From the NCBI GenBank assembly GCA_002270565.1, contig NQMI01000156.1:1-64000 (forward strand): 64,000 bases of DNA, given 5' to 3'. The notes under the pieces were generated by a model that made no database searches, was not told where the DNA came from, and saw only the letters and a list, made by a program, of their open reading frames with translations. The stretch is from Stenocarpella maydis. Taxonomy: Eukaryota > Ascomycota > Sordariomycetes > Diaporthales > Diaporthaceae. Numbering within the stretch: the first letter of the stretch is position 1; every line of letters starts with the position of its first letter. Below, piece by piece: positions 1 to 10,061 of this stretch. The translations under genes and the position numbers were made by a program.

Positions 1-493
1 GACGTAGTTCGGCTTGGCGAATTCCCTGTTGAGTTAATGGGTGGGATGCACAGAACATTCAACCTGGTCAAAGGGACAGGAGGTAGGGGTGGGAGAAGAG
101 AGCTTGCTTCATACATTGCAGTCCGCCCAAACCACCAAAGTCTTTGCCGCCTCCGAACATGCTGAAGCTTGCTGTGGTGCTAGACTCGAGCTCAAGGTGC
201 CCGGGACTCGGACCTGTCGCGCTGGCATGCCCGTAACTGATGACAACACGAGCACCCTTTTTGATGCTCGTGACCGAGGAGCCTACCTCAACAACGATGC
301 CCATTGCTTCGTGGCCCATGGCCCATGGAACCTCGCTGCTGCCCAAGATCCCATGGTACATGTGGAGATCACTACCACAAATGGAAGCTGTGGTCACCCG
401 GACAATAGCGTCCCGTGCGTCCAATATTCTGGGCTTGGGAACTTCTTTTGTGGCCACGTGGAAAGGCTTGCCTTCCCAGACAACCGTCTTCAT
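1..493 (-). CDS. Zinc-dependent alcohol dehydrogenase, N-terminal part (runs off the left edge)
   Basis: Medium-chain dehydrogenase that would oxidise an alcohol or aldehyde using NAD(P). I start it at the ATG at 493 because the next residues (MKTVVWEGKPF) begin the family's first strand. The catalytic-zinc motif ICGSDLHMYHG and the zinc-binding GHEAMGIVVEVGS follow, as in the glutathione-independent formaldehyde dehydrogenase-like branch. A glycine-rich FGGGKDFGGLGGLQ stretch marks the loop just before the family's 'QAEYVRVP' segment. The frame then closes, and a GTATGA donor at 114 with a CAACAG acceptor ending at 26 would give an 89-base intron. The exon after it does not restore a clearly family-like sequence in the expected phase, so the splice, or the integrity of the gene, is uncertain. 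The four-Cys structural zinc lobe is not visible. The C-terminal two thirds lie outside the window. Confidence 0.7.
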
Positions 494-2940
494 TGTGTCG
501 TGGCCCTGTGAATGGCGCGTGTTGGCCGGCATCATTAAGGTCGTGTAAGGGGCCCTAAAATCGAGGGTATAGCTATCACTATTGAAGTGGCTCAGACAAT
601 TTTCGTGAAATAGGAGGCAAGCGGTATGCTTTTCCCCGGGAATTCCGTCTATTTATGCAAACTGATTCCTGAAGTCACCACGCAGCTCAATGATCGATAA
701 TCCAAGAATTGCTAAATACGGATGATCTGGCGATGACATGATTCATTTCGAGGTTTTACCCAAGCTCGATAGCTCTTTCAGGTCGTAAATATTCATCCAT
801 TGAGGCTGGTGTCAAGGATTCACTCGTGCACCAATAAGTGCTAAGCTGACAACAGCTTCATGTTGTGAGCCCTCCTGCCTATGCTGAACACAGAATAGTA
901 CCAATGTGTCAGGTGTTGTGACTTCAATCCTACAGCATCGGGAGGAGCCTTATCCTACTTATATGCCTTCTACCCTATAGCCGTTGGAAATTTCTGGTGT
1001 TGTGGCTCCTTCCTCACCGTTATGTGAGATGGTGACCACTAACTACAAAAGTGTGCCCCTGCGCATATACCACGATCGTGAGCAGGCTGACACACTGCAT
1101 TACCAGATCCCTCCAATCACGGTTACTCCATCTACGCAAGGCGGCCGTCAAGGTACCCACTCAGCGCTTACTGTATTACATCAGCTCGCCATCGATCAAT
1201 ATTGGCACAATAATAACAAGCCACTTCCCAACGGCGTCACACGTGGCGTCTGCTCCATTCACCGTTTCGGCATTTCTCTCCCCGTTCTAGCAACTTTGAA
1301 TCTACTAAGCTACGCAGTCTTGTCAGGATTTGCACTCATAAGCTTCGTTAGGGTGAAGCGTGCAGAAGACAAGCCTTGAGACCTGGGCCGACAGAGACTA
1401 CAAGCTTCGATTGTTTGTAGGACCACCGATGTAACTTTGCCTTTGGTAGACGGCGGCGGTTTCCAAACGGCACATTTAACACCTATTAAGAAAATATCGC
1501 TGCTTGCAAGTCTCCTAGCTTTTTGTACTTGAAGGGGGCGGGTATTACCCAGCATCAGTCTCTGCAAGGTGGTAATTATGTTCCTGAAGCTAAGACTGTG
1601 CAAAACGTTTCCTGCGCTATTCGCTCGTCATGCCGGATCATTGTTGCGCCAGAGGCTGGCTCAGCCCCTAACATCCTCCTTTTCCCCGTTGAACCTTGCA
1701 AGTCGGGAATCTACATCTATTTTGGACTTCGATTTAAGAGAATGAATATGAACCAAACCAGGAACTGCTGATGATATATTGAAATTAGGGAACCTCCGTG
1801 ACATCTGGGTTGCCCGATGATAAAAGATAACCTAGTTAAATCCAGTGTGACGTGATGATTCGCAAGGATTGTAAGTACATATATATGCTACTAGCTGTGA
1901 AATAAGAAATATAGGAAGCTAGAGGACTCTGTCACTGTCATTTCGGCTTCTTAGCTTTCGCTGTGGAGCCCAATTTCTCTGGTCCAGCACTGTTCTACCT
2001 ACCTCTAAAACTAAAACATTAGCCAACTCTTATCTCTCTTCGCACATAGGCGCTTCATAGCTCTTTCTTAGTTGATATGAGCTGTGAAGCACGACTAACA
2101 AGGTCCCTAGTCAGGCTCTAAACTCTGTTTTCAATCATGACTGCGTTGCACGCCCGGGGATTCGTCAATATATTGAGCCGCTGCCACGACATCGGGAGGA
2201 ACACCAGGAGTCGCCGTGTACAGGGCCCCAACTTGCTTCTGCACTTGTATTCAATGTCCTGAGCTTTTCGCAATTTGAGAAAGGGGCAATCGCTACTGGG
2301 CTCGGTACTTAAGTAAATATGCAGGAGGAATGTCCCACCAATCCATGGCTATCCAGGTTGCTACTTAATTGATGCCGGCAGGACGACAATATGGGGTTGT
2401 CCGTGTTGAAATTTAGCTGTAACCCTACTCACTTTGACAACTAGACTAGCTTGGTGCCTGCCAATCATCCGTTACAGTGCGTCTAAACAGTCTAAACACT
2501 GTATTCCACGTAATTAGGTTCCTTTGAAGTTACGGACTCGGTCTGAGCACCGGCCACTGGGAGGAAGCGATATTGTCGAAGCTGTGGGTTCATATAAGGT
2601 AACCGTCTACATTCGAATGTACGCGTCGCAAAGATGACGGCGACCACGGGGGGCTTGTTAGGCCGAGGCGCGGTCGCTTGGTAATCCAGGGCCCAAATTG
2701 AGGCCTGAACGGCTTATTGTTTCAGGCCTAGTCCGAGCCTACAACGCAGACCTCGATCCTTTTTTTCAGATGCGTCATGCATCGGACTGCCTGAATCCAC
2801 GAGGCACTTGGGCAATAATCCACAGCCCCGAATAGTCACCAACCCACCACAAGCTTTCAACACTTTAAATATTTGCAGGCACCGGCTGCGTTGTCGTTCA
2901 ATATCAGCCTCTTAGGTTTTTTTTGACACAAGTCACCGCC
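494..2940. other. Gene-free interval between two divergent dehydrogenase genes
   Basis: No open frame here has family motifs, and the longer ones start at non-ATG codons. The interval is fairly AT-rich. A perfect 9-base inverted repeat (AGGCCTGAA at 2701-2709, TTCAGGCCT at 2721-2729) could form a hairpin. The last few hundred bases presumably hold the promoter of the short-chain dehydrogenase. Confidence 0.6.
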
Positions 2941-4011
2941 ATGTCAGCACACCTAGAGAAAGACGCTCGCTGGGAATGCAGCTTTTTTTGGGGCTTCCTC
3001 CACCGGCAGTTCTTGTACCGCCCCAAACCCATCACAGCAGACCTATCCGGTCAAACAGCAATCATCACCGGGGCGAATATAGGCCTCGGCTTCGAGACAG
3101 GACGCCAGCTTCTAGGCCTTGGGCTCTCGCGCCTCGTCCTCGCCGTGCGGTCCCAGGCCAAGGGCGACGCAGCGGCCGCAACGCTGCGCAAGGAGCACCC
3201 TTCCGCCAAGATCGAGGTCTGGCTGCTTGACATGAGCTCCTACGCCTCGATCCAAACATTCGTCAACCGGTGCGCGGGAGAAGAGCTGGGGCGGCTGGAC
3301 ATAGCGATCCTGAATGCAGGCGTGAGCACGCAAAGCTTCATCAAGAACGAGCAAACGGGATATGAGACGACTTTCCAGATCAACTATCTGTCGACGGCAC
3401 TGCTATCCGTCTTATTACTACCCGTCCTGCGGGGAAAGCGAGCACCAGGGAAGCCGGCAAGGCTCAGCGTCATCGGTTCCGACACGCAGTACATGACGAG
3501 CCTCGATCCCGCAGGCGGGCCGGTTCTGCCACGGCTCGCGACCCCTCAAAAGTTCGATGCCATGAACCAGTATTCCAAGTCAAAGCTCCTCCTCACGGGG
3601 TTCATTGCGAGGCTGGCCGAAAATGTCAACCCGGACGAGGTGATTGTGAACACGGTGAATCCGGGCTTGACGTCCAGTACCGATTTGGCAAAGGACACGC
3701 CGGTGCCGCTTACCTTCCGGATCTTGATGCAGCTCGTGGGGCGGAGCCTGGAATGGGGCGCCAATACCTACGTCGATGGTGTGGTGGTGCAGGGTCGGGA
3801 GAGCCATGGGTCTTTTGTGAGCGATTGGACCATTAAGCCGTTCCCTCCGATATTCTACACGGCAGATGGTCTTGAGTTGAGCAATCGACTCTGGGAGGAG
3901 ACTATGGAGGAGCTCAACTCCGCAGGAGTCTCCGGTATCGTGTCAGAGATGGCACAGTCAATATCGCTTGACCGAAGAACCCTCACTGTTTCCTCCTGTA
4001 AAATAGGCTAG
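2941..4011 (+). CDS. Short-chain dehydrogenase/reductase, retinol-dehydrogenase-like
   Basis: Single-exon protein of 356 residues, probably an NAD(P)-dependent oxidoreductase of unknown substrate. The ATG at 2941 has a good fungal context (CACCGCCATG); there is no in-frame ATG upstream. The Rossmann cofactor motif TGANIGLG is at residues 43-50, the structural NAG at 125-127, and the catalytic YSKSK (Tyr211, Lys215) follows a serine near 180. VNTVNPGLT after the active site is typical of the family. The N-terminal 35 residues (aromatic-rich, with FFWGFLHRQFLYRP) resemble the leader found in many fungal members annotated as retinol dehydrogenase 12-like or secondary-metabolism SDRs. The frame is intact, although a RIP-damaged transposon lies only about 390 bases downstream. 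No intron was needed. Confidence 0.9.
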   Translation: MSAHLEKDARWECSFFWGFLHRQFLYRPKPITADLSGQTAIITGANIGLGFETGRQLLGLGLSRLVLAVRSQAKGDAAAATLRKEHPSAKIEVWLLDMSSYASIQTFVNRCAGEELGRLDIAILNAGVSTQSFIKNEQTGYETTFQINYLSTALLSVLLLPVLRGKRAPGKPARLSVIGSDTQYMTSLDPAGGPVLPRLATPQKFDAMNQYSKSKLLLTGFIARLAENVNPDEVIVNTVNPGLTSSTDLAKDTPVPLTFRILMQLVGRSLEWGANTYVDGVVVQGRESHGSFVSDWTIKPFPPIFYTADGLELSNRLWEETMEELNSAGVSGIVSEMAQSISLDRRTLTVSSCKIG

Positions 4012-4398
4012 GGAGCGATACGACCCCAGATATGGACCTGTCACCATTTCGAGCGTAGCGTATCGAATAGAGCAACTTGACTAGTTCTTCTAGCACTACT
4101 GCTACTGGAGCGAGAGGTGCTCGTTTATATACCTAAGGAGCGTAAGAAATAGCTGGGCCCAGCGGAGCCGCTGATTCGTGACAGGACCTGTGGGTGCTGC
4201 AGACATACCGAACGTTTGTCATTATTCATATTGACCGCAGCAATTGTTGGTGTCACATCATGGATCGAGAACGCACTGAGAAGTTATCAACGAAACTTGT
4301 GGGAGCAAAGATTCATTATGAAGCGCAACAACAAACTTTTCATTTTTTTTTTCCCCCTTGCTTGCGGAAAGCCCGGCACGTTGTACCTGCCTAGAGTA
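4012..4398. other. Intergenic, 3' flank of the SDR gene up to the transposon
   Basis: No gene seen. It contains homopolymer T and C tracts near 4340-4356 and ends at the TA target dinucleotide (4397-4398) of the Tc1/mariner element. Confidence 0.6.
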
Positions 4399-4451
4399 CA
4401 CCTCCACAGGGGTAACAAACGTTGTTTGCCCACGTACCGTTACATCGCCCC
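4399..4451 (+). repeat. Left terminal inverted repeat of the Tc1/mariner element (53 bp)
   Basis: Matches the reverse complement of 5874-5926 at 48 of 53 positions by eye. The differences are clustered after the first 29 bases, plus one further site. The TA at 4397-4398 is the target duplication. Confidence 0.93.
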
Positions 4452-4610
4452 CAATTATACTTCCACATACTAACTTTGTCACTTTTTCTAGCAGATTCCA
4501 CCCAAAGGTATACCCTCCCCCAGTATATGACCCACGACAATGATGGGTCCTCTGAAGGCATTCAGACCTCGTTGTTGTTGCTAGAAGCCTTCAGAATTGG
4601 CTGACTAAGC

Positions 4611-5765
4611 ATGGATCTCTCTCGGTTGCTCTGCATGCCACGCACGCCACGCTGCGTTCGGCTCTTCGAACGCTCCTTAACTGCAAGCCCTTTGACCCTC
4701 AGACTGCTCCGCCAGACTGCCCAAACGCACCAAAAGAAGCCCCGAGCAAGAGAACTCACGAGGGATGAGAGGCTGAGGGCCCGGACCCTCATTAAAGACG
4801 CCCAATGGACCCATGAAGCCGTCGCCAAGCGGATCCAGGCAACCATTCGCTAGGTTGAATGGGCAGTCATGATGCCGCTCACACTACAGAAGAGCAAGAC
4901 TGGCAGGAAGCCCTTGTTTGATACACTGAAGCGAGTGGAAATACAGCGTTGGTTCCTCTTAAACCCTGCTTATCGCTATATGGCCTGGTTAGACCTCAAG
5001 TTCTTCCTGCCGCCAGAGCTCCAAGCTGGTGACTATGCCATCGCTAGTGCCCTTCGCGCTATGGGCTATTCCTGCCGTATCCGATGTTGCTGAATCCGCC
5101 GCATCGCTGCTAATAGGCGTGCCCGCGTGCGATGGTGCCAAGAGATAAAGCAAAGGTTCCCCCATCCTAAGGATTGGGAATGGATAATCTTCTCTGATGA
5201 AACGTGGGTAGTTAATGACCCAATGTGGAAGAAATGGGTTATAATCTACAATATGGAAGATCCTGATGACTTCGCGCTTTTCTGCCGCAAGCCCAAGGGC
5301 TGGATGTTTTGGGGCTGCTTTGCTGGCGGCAAACGAGGACCCGGGTACTTCTGGGAGAAGGGGTATGGAGGTATCAACCAGTATAAATACTGCGACTAGA
5401 TACTCCCAATCGTACGATACTTTCGTACCCACGACCTCGGTTCCTGAGGGGTCTTCCAGCAGGACAACGCTCCTTCCCATCGTGCCAAGGGGACCAAGCA
5501 GATGCTTCGGATGATGGGCATTCTAGTGCTTCAGTGGCCAGCAAATTCCCCTGACCTAAACCCTATAGAAAACGTATGGTTTGTTATGAAGCATTGGATC
5601 GAGTGTTATTACGATATTTAGTCCCTCTCTCTGGAGGAGCTGCGTGAAGCTATTTAGGCCGCTTGGGAGTCGATTGATAGTGCCTTCCTACTACGTTTGG
5701 CTCATGGAATGCTGGAACGCCTTCAGAAGTGTATTGAAGCGGGTGGCGAGAGTATCAACTTCTAA
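4611..5765 (+). pseudogene. Tc1-like transposase, RIP-type stop codons in one frame
   Basis: One reading frame runs from the ATG at 4611 to the TAA at 5763-5765 with no frameshift. It carries six internal stops: TAG at 4851, TGA at 5091, TAG at 5397, TGA at 5445, TAG at 5619 and TAG at 5655. All can be explained by one C-to-T change (CAG to TAG, CGA to TGA). The N-terminus holds helix-turn-helix DNA-binding sequence (LTRDERLRARTLIKDAQWTH). The catalytic triad is visible as FSDET, QQDNAPSHRAK and SPDLNPIENVW, with 34 residues between the second Asp and the Glu, which marks the Tc1 (DD34E) rather than the pogo/Fot1 group. The intact frame plus transition-only stops argue for RIP of a recent copy rather than slow decay. 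Confidence 0.9.
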
Positions 5766-5873
5766 TTTGGGTCAGTGTGCAGACCCCCTGTTGTTGATGA
5801 TATCTGTAGGTACTCTGAATTGTGAGAAGATGGCTAATAAAACGAGGTCACTCGCGTTGCGTGGGTCAAAATA

Positions 5874-5926
5874 GGGGCGATGTGACGGTACATGAAGAAA
5901 CAACGTTTGTTACCCCTGTGGAGGTG
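5874..5926 (-). repeat. Right terminal inverted repeat of the Tc1/mariner element (53 bp)
   Basis: Partner of the left repeat. It ends GGAGGTG, followed by the TA at 5927-5928. Four of its five differences from the left copy are C/T changes when read in the same orientation, compatible with deamination-type mutation. Confidence 0.93.
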
Positions 5927-6310
5927 TATATACCGAGTAATGCTACCAGGTTTAGGCGGCTAAGAATAGGACGGGGCTAAGCAAATAAATGCCAAGCAAG
6001 GGTCCTTGGACCGAGTCACTCTATTTGAATAGTGACATGCTGTTTAGGGGCAATAGAATTTCGGTAACTCCCGACACAAATTTTATATAAAGGAACCTGT
6101 AAGACGATACATGTCGATTGATGTAATATCCCACCACATCAGCAGCTCTTATCATTCCAATTGTCGCCAGCTCCGATCGCATACTTTCTTTAAATTCCGA
6201 TCCGTCGTATACTCTCTTTTAACTCCCATCCGTAGCATACTTTCCCTACAATTCCACATCTGTTCTCATCAACTTCTTGACAAATATTACAGCTACTCCC
6301 AGACTTCATC
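5927..6310. other. Intergenic, promoter region of the small secreted protein
   Basis: No gene seen. A TATA-like element lies at 6084-6091, and a T/C-rich leader with repeated 'ctttaa..tccgat..cgtatac' phrases runs from about 6170 to 6300 before the ATG at 6311. Confidence 0.55.
6084..6091 (+). promoter_or_regulatory. TATA-like element (TATATAAA)
   Basis: TATATAAA about 220 bases upstream of the secreted-protein start codon, followed by a pyrimidine-rich leader. Position and sequence fit a fungal core promoter, but transcription start evidence is lacking. Confidence 0.45.
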
Positions 6311-7084
6311 ATGATCGCCACGACCTTGTTCCTTGCCGCGGCTCAATTGGCCGCTGCAATCAACTTTGCGGATTATGACCCGCAACCTGGCCTTCCGGCC
6401 GAGGTGAAACCATTCCTCGAGGCGTGAGTTTTCCTGTTTTCTAATTTGCACCGTAATCGGGTCCAGGCATTTACTGACTTGCGACAACAGCCTCGTCAAT
6501 GCAGCTGAGAATCGTAGCGTAACCACTGGATATACAGACTACTTTCCCGCCGATGGTAGGCAGACGACCGAGGACATCGATTGTGTCGGGGCCGAGGCAA
6601 TACAGAAGTGCAAAATGTCCTTCCTTGCCAATGGCAGGGAGCTTGTGGTAGGTGTCCATCCCAATGACTACCTAGGTATATTCTGTGCTGGAACGTCAGG
6701 GAGCTGATTGCCCATTATTATCCAGCACTTTCCCAACAAGACATTTATCGCCTCGAACGACGACACTGCTACGACTTACGAGTCCTGGGGTCGCATAGAA
6801 ATGACCTACCCAGCACCTATCAGCAATTGCTCCCAACAGTAGTAAGCTGTGCCCGAGCCCTCAGTCACGAATTCATTTCTAACCCTGGCATCTATAGTTA
6901 TCAAACTCAGTACACAGTCTTGAAGACGAACAAGACCGTAGATGCTCTCCCGAACCTCACGCCTGAGCCCCAACAACAAGTGACCTCGTACCACGACCTG
7001 GTAATCACACCATTTGCGACGATCACAGATATCCCATGCGACAGCAAGAAAACGGCCAAGAGAGGCGTTCAATTCATGGCATAG
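6311..7084 (+). CDS. Small secreted protein, unknown function (four exons)
   Basis: Exons 6311-6423, 6491-6647, 6726-6841 and 6898-7084 join in frame to give 190 residues. All introns have GT donors (GTGAGT, GTAGGT, GTAAGC) and AG acceptors. A signal peptide is evident (MIATTLFLAAAQLAAA, cleavage probably after AAA), and no membrane segment follows. The mature chain has four Cys (DCVGAEAIQKC, then NCSQQ, then PCDSK near the C-terminus), which could form two disulfides, and candidate N-glycosylation sites. I recognise no domain. Its size, secretion signal and cysteines fit the broad class of small secreted fungal proteins, which includes effectors and cell-wall proteins, but no role can be assigned. 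It lies between a dead transposon and a tyrosinase gene. Confidence 0.75.
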
Positions 7085-7852
7085 ATTGTTTTTTTTTGGG
7101 GGGGGGAGGGTGTTTGTTTAAATGATGATACCTATAGATCAGTGAAGAACAAACAATGCTATTTTCAGCCTCGGTCCTGGACTTCTCGAATCTTCTCCCA
7201 CTAATCCTTTACTCGTACTTGACATGGGATTCAAAGGTCACAATCTCAACTCGTCGACTTGATTACGTCTTCTAAATAATTCATCATAACTAAATGTGTC
7301 CCCACTTCTCTTACTGATGCCATCATTTATCACGAAACTACGCGCTGTGTGTCATCGAACGTGGAAGCCACAGGGACCCTGGCGGGCAGCACAATCGTCC
7401 AAAACCAATAGACAGGGCAGGAGGCGCCCACTCGTGGCAAAATACATAGGTAAACCAGCACTGTTCTTGTGGTGAGACACAAATGCACAGCCACGAGGGG
7501 TAATAGCCACGAGGGGTAATAGCCAACGAGGAGCTGTATGCTGACCGGCAATGTCCGAGCGGCTCTTCAGCTCCTGAGATAAAATTAGATAGTGGTATGA
7601 GCTTGGGCTTTAGTTGCTTGAGACACTGATTGTCGGTGAGATGGTCTCGGACAGGAAAGTCAGCCTCAGTCTCGGATGTGCATTCCTTTGTAAAGTTCAG
7701 CCGCACTTAGGAGCTATGTCCAAGAGGTGAGATGTTAGTGCGACAGATTTCATAAATGCCAGGCTTGATCTCTGTGTTTCCCTGTCAACAAAATCACCGA
7801 GCACACTTGTCGGAACAGAGATCTTCCGTTCACGTCTGCGATAATATCAACC
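7085..7852. other. Intergenic region with a T/G homopolymer and a 16-base tandem duplication
   Basis: No gene seen. A T-run followed by a G-run starts at about 7088, and a perfect 16-base tandem duplication (AGCCACGAGGGGTAAT) occupies 7489-7520. The right part is presumably the tyrosinase promoter. Confidence 0.55.
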
Positions 7853-10061
7853 ATGGCTCCGGTCATATCGACACCAACTCCTATCACTGGTATCAAGACT
7901 GCTGGTGGTACGCCTGCCCAGCGTCTCCCAATTGACGTGTTTCGAACGCAGCATGAATTCGCCTTCGCACTCTACGTACAGGCACTTGCGGCTTGGCAGA
8001 GGAATGGCAACGAGAAGTTTGACCAGGACAATGCCAACGGAACCAGCTACTTCCAGGTCACAGGCAAGTTTAATACTGCCATGGCTGCCAACCTTAATCT
8101 AGAGTGGCACTGAGAAGGGTATATCCAGGCGTCCATGGTGTACCATATGTCCCATGGCAGAAGGACCCCACTGCGGGCTCAGTCACCACCGTCGGATACT
8201 GCACGCATCGCAGTGTTCTCTTCATTCCGTGGCATCGACCGTACCTTATGCTCTACGAGGTACATAATTTCCCGTGCTCATCATGAACCGGGCTGATGTG
8301 CACAGCAAATCGTATTCGCCTACGCTCAGGAGATCGCCGCAAGGGCTACTGGCTCCGCTGCCGAGGCGTACAAAACAGCACTCCAGGATGTCCGTTTACC
8401 GTAAGTTTCTGTTGCCAAGATGTCAAATTCCTGTCTATCTTCTTTATTATCTGACTTTTTCGGATGCAGGTATTGGGACTGGGCATCGGATCCTCACCTC
8501 CCAGCCGTGATTATGAGCCGAGATATCACACTTACTGTCCCAGGCAAGACGCCGGGGATGAAGGAATCCCTGCACCTGCAACACAACCCTCTTTATTCAT
8601 ACCAATTCACGTCTAATTGGGCTAGTAGCCTCATCCAACGGGAGATGCAATGGCCTTCAACTTCGGCGTGGACAGAATCAAAGCGGTGTCCGGATGCCAA
8701 TGGAAACAGCCACCCGGAAATCGCCAACGCTCAAATAACCAAGGTGGCCAAGTCCTTCAAGGCTTCCACCTTCGATGCTCTCACACATGTAACCAACTTC
8801 GACCAGTTCACCACGCAGGCCTGGCGTCCCAAGCAGCCAGTCAAGGCGTACAGCTCGGTAGAGGGCATGCATAACACAATCCATGACTACACTGGCACCA
8901 ACGACTCAGTCAACCGGAACAAGCAGTACGGCAACATGTCAGATGTCCAGGCTAGCTCGTTCGACCCGATCTTCTGGCTCCACCACGCCAACTGCGACCG
9001 CCTCACGGCCATCTGGCAGGCCATGAATCCCAACTGCACCATCGACGAGTTCCCCTTGTTGACAGACCGGTTCGTGAAGCGGTCCGGCGCAGTGGAGGGC
9101 GGGACGTCGAACCTTGAGCCGTGGCACAAGAGCTCGGCTCACTCCATGACTGACTACTACGTCGCCAACGACACCAAGGAGCTCATCAGCACGTTCGACG
9201 GCGGGTACTACTACCCGGAGACGCCCCTGGACCTGCTCAACAAGCCGGACCAGATGAAGACCTATGTCACCCAGCAGGTTTACAAGCTCTACGCGCCTAC
9301 CTCCCTCCGCCCCCCGGCCCAGAAGCTTGCAACCAACGGCCCAGCCGGCGGCAAGTCCACCAACGTGGCGGCCGAGGACGTGAAACCCAGCGGCGGACTC
9401 CCGTCTATCAACATCCGCCACCATGCGGAGCCAGCTCCGGCACACAATATCACAAGTGCCCAGCAGGGCGGAGCCGCGGCGGCCCGAGACGCCAGCCACA
9501 ACACCTACCACTGGCAGGTCTTCCTGCGGGTGAAGAACTTCGCGCTGACAGGAACATGGGGGATTCACATCTTCCTGGGCGAGCTCCCGGCCTCGACGGC
9601 CGAGTGGCTCCTCTCGGATGCCCGCGTCGGGACCGTGACGATGCTGTCGAACCAGTCGAGGCAGAACTGCCCCAACTGCGTGGCCCAGGCCCATGACAGC
9701 ATCCTCGTCACGGGATCGGTGCCGCTGAACGAGGCGCTGGAGGAGCGTGGTGTGGGCGTCGGGGACACCGCGGCCGTGGTGGCGTACCTGAAGGATAACC
9801 TCTCTTGGAGGGTTGTCAAGGCAAGTCCTGATGAAACGTGATGGAGGAGGCGCGTATGCTAATCTCGTCGAACAGGACACGCAGGATGTACCCATCACGG
9901 ATGACTTTGCTCTCACCGTTGGCGTATCCGCACAGTCCGTATCCGTCTCTGGATCGAATACTGACTTGCCTACTTGGGGCCACTCCCAGGTGTTCCCAGA
10001 AGCCACTGCTGGGAAGGTTGGAGGCCTCAGCGTGCAGAACCGGGTCGAGTTGGGTCTGTAA
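7853..10061 (+). CDS. Tyrosinase (type-3 copper polyphenol oxidase), five exons
   Basis: Exons 7853-8063, 8129-8259, 8306-8400, 8470-9820 and 9876-10061 give 657 residues. Tyrosinases hydroxylate monophenols and oxidise o-diphenols to quinones, feeding melanin-type pigments. CuA ligands are His73 (VHG), His97 (YCTHRS) and His106 (PWHRPY). Cys95 sits two residues before His97, as in the Cys-His thioether of fungal tyrosinases. CuB ligands are His280 and His284 (MHNTIHDY) and the His pair at 317-318 (FWLHHANCDR). The C-terminal part carries NCPNC, a CXXC pair seen in fungal enzymes. There is no signal peptide, so a cytosolic latent enzyme is likely. Introns 1 (8064-8128) and 4 (9821-9875) use the rare GCAAGT donor; family sequence across both junctions (TGVHGVPYVPW; RVVKDTQDV) supports this. 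The stop codon at 10059 overlaps a good GTAAGT donor, so a further exon is possible. Confidence 0.92.

Larger units (their letters stand above)
4399..5926 (+). mobile_element. Tc1/mariner-type DNA transposon, full length but inactivated
   Basis: A 1,528-base element bounded by near-identical terminal inverted repeats and flanked by the TA dinucleotide (4397-4398 and 5927-5928) expected of Tc1/mariner insertion. The outermost 29 bases of the repeats match perfectly, starting CACCTCCACAGGGG. The interior encodes a single transposase frame with a DD34E catalytic spacing, broken only by in-frame stop codons. Both ends are present, so the element could in principle be mobilised in trans, but its own transposase is dead. 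It sits between an oxidoreductase gene and a secreted-protein gene, a typical intergenic landing site. Confidence 0.93.

Noticed and set aside
984..1379. 131-residue open frame upstream of the SDR gene
   Set aside because: Begins with TTG, has no domain features and no splice partners.
8939..10006. Long 355-residue open frame antisense to the tyrosinase
   Set aside because: Shadow of the GC-rich tyrosinase coding frame; no family features.
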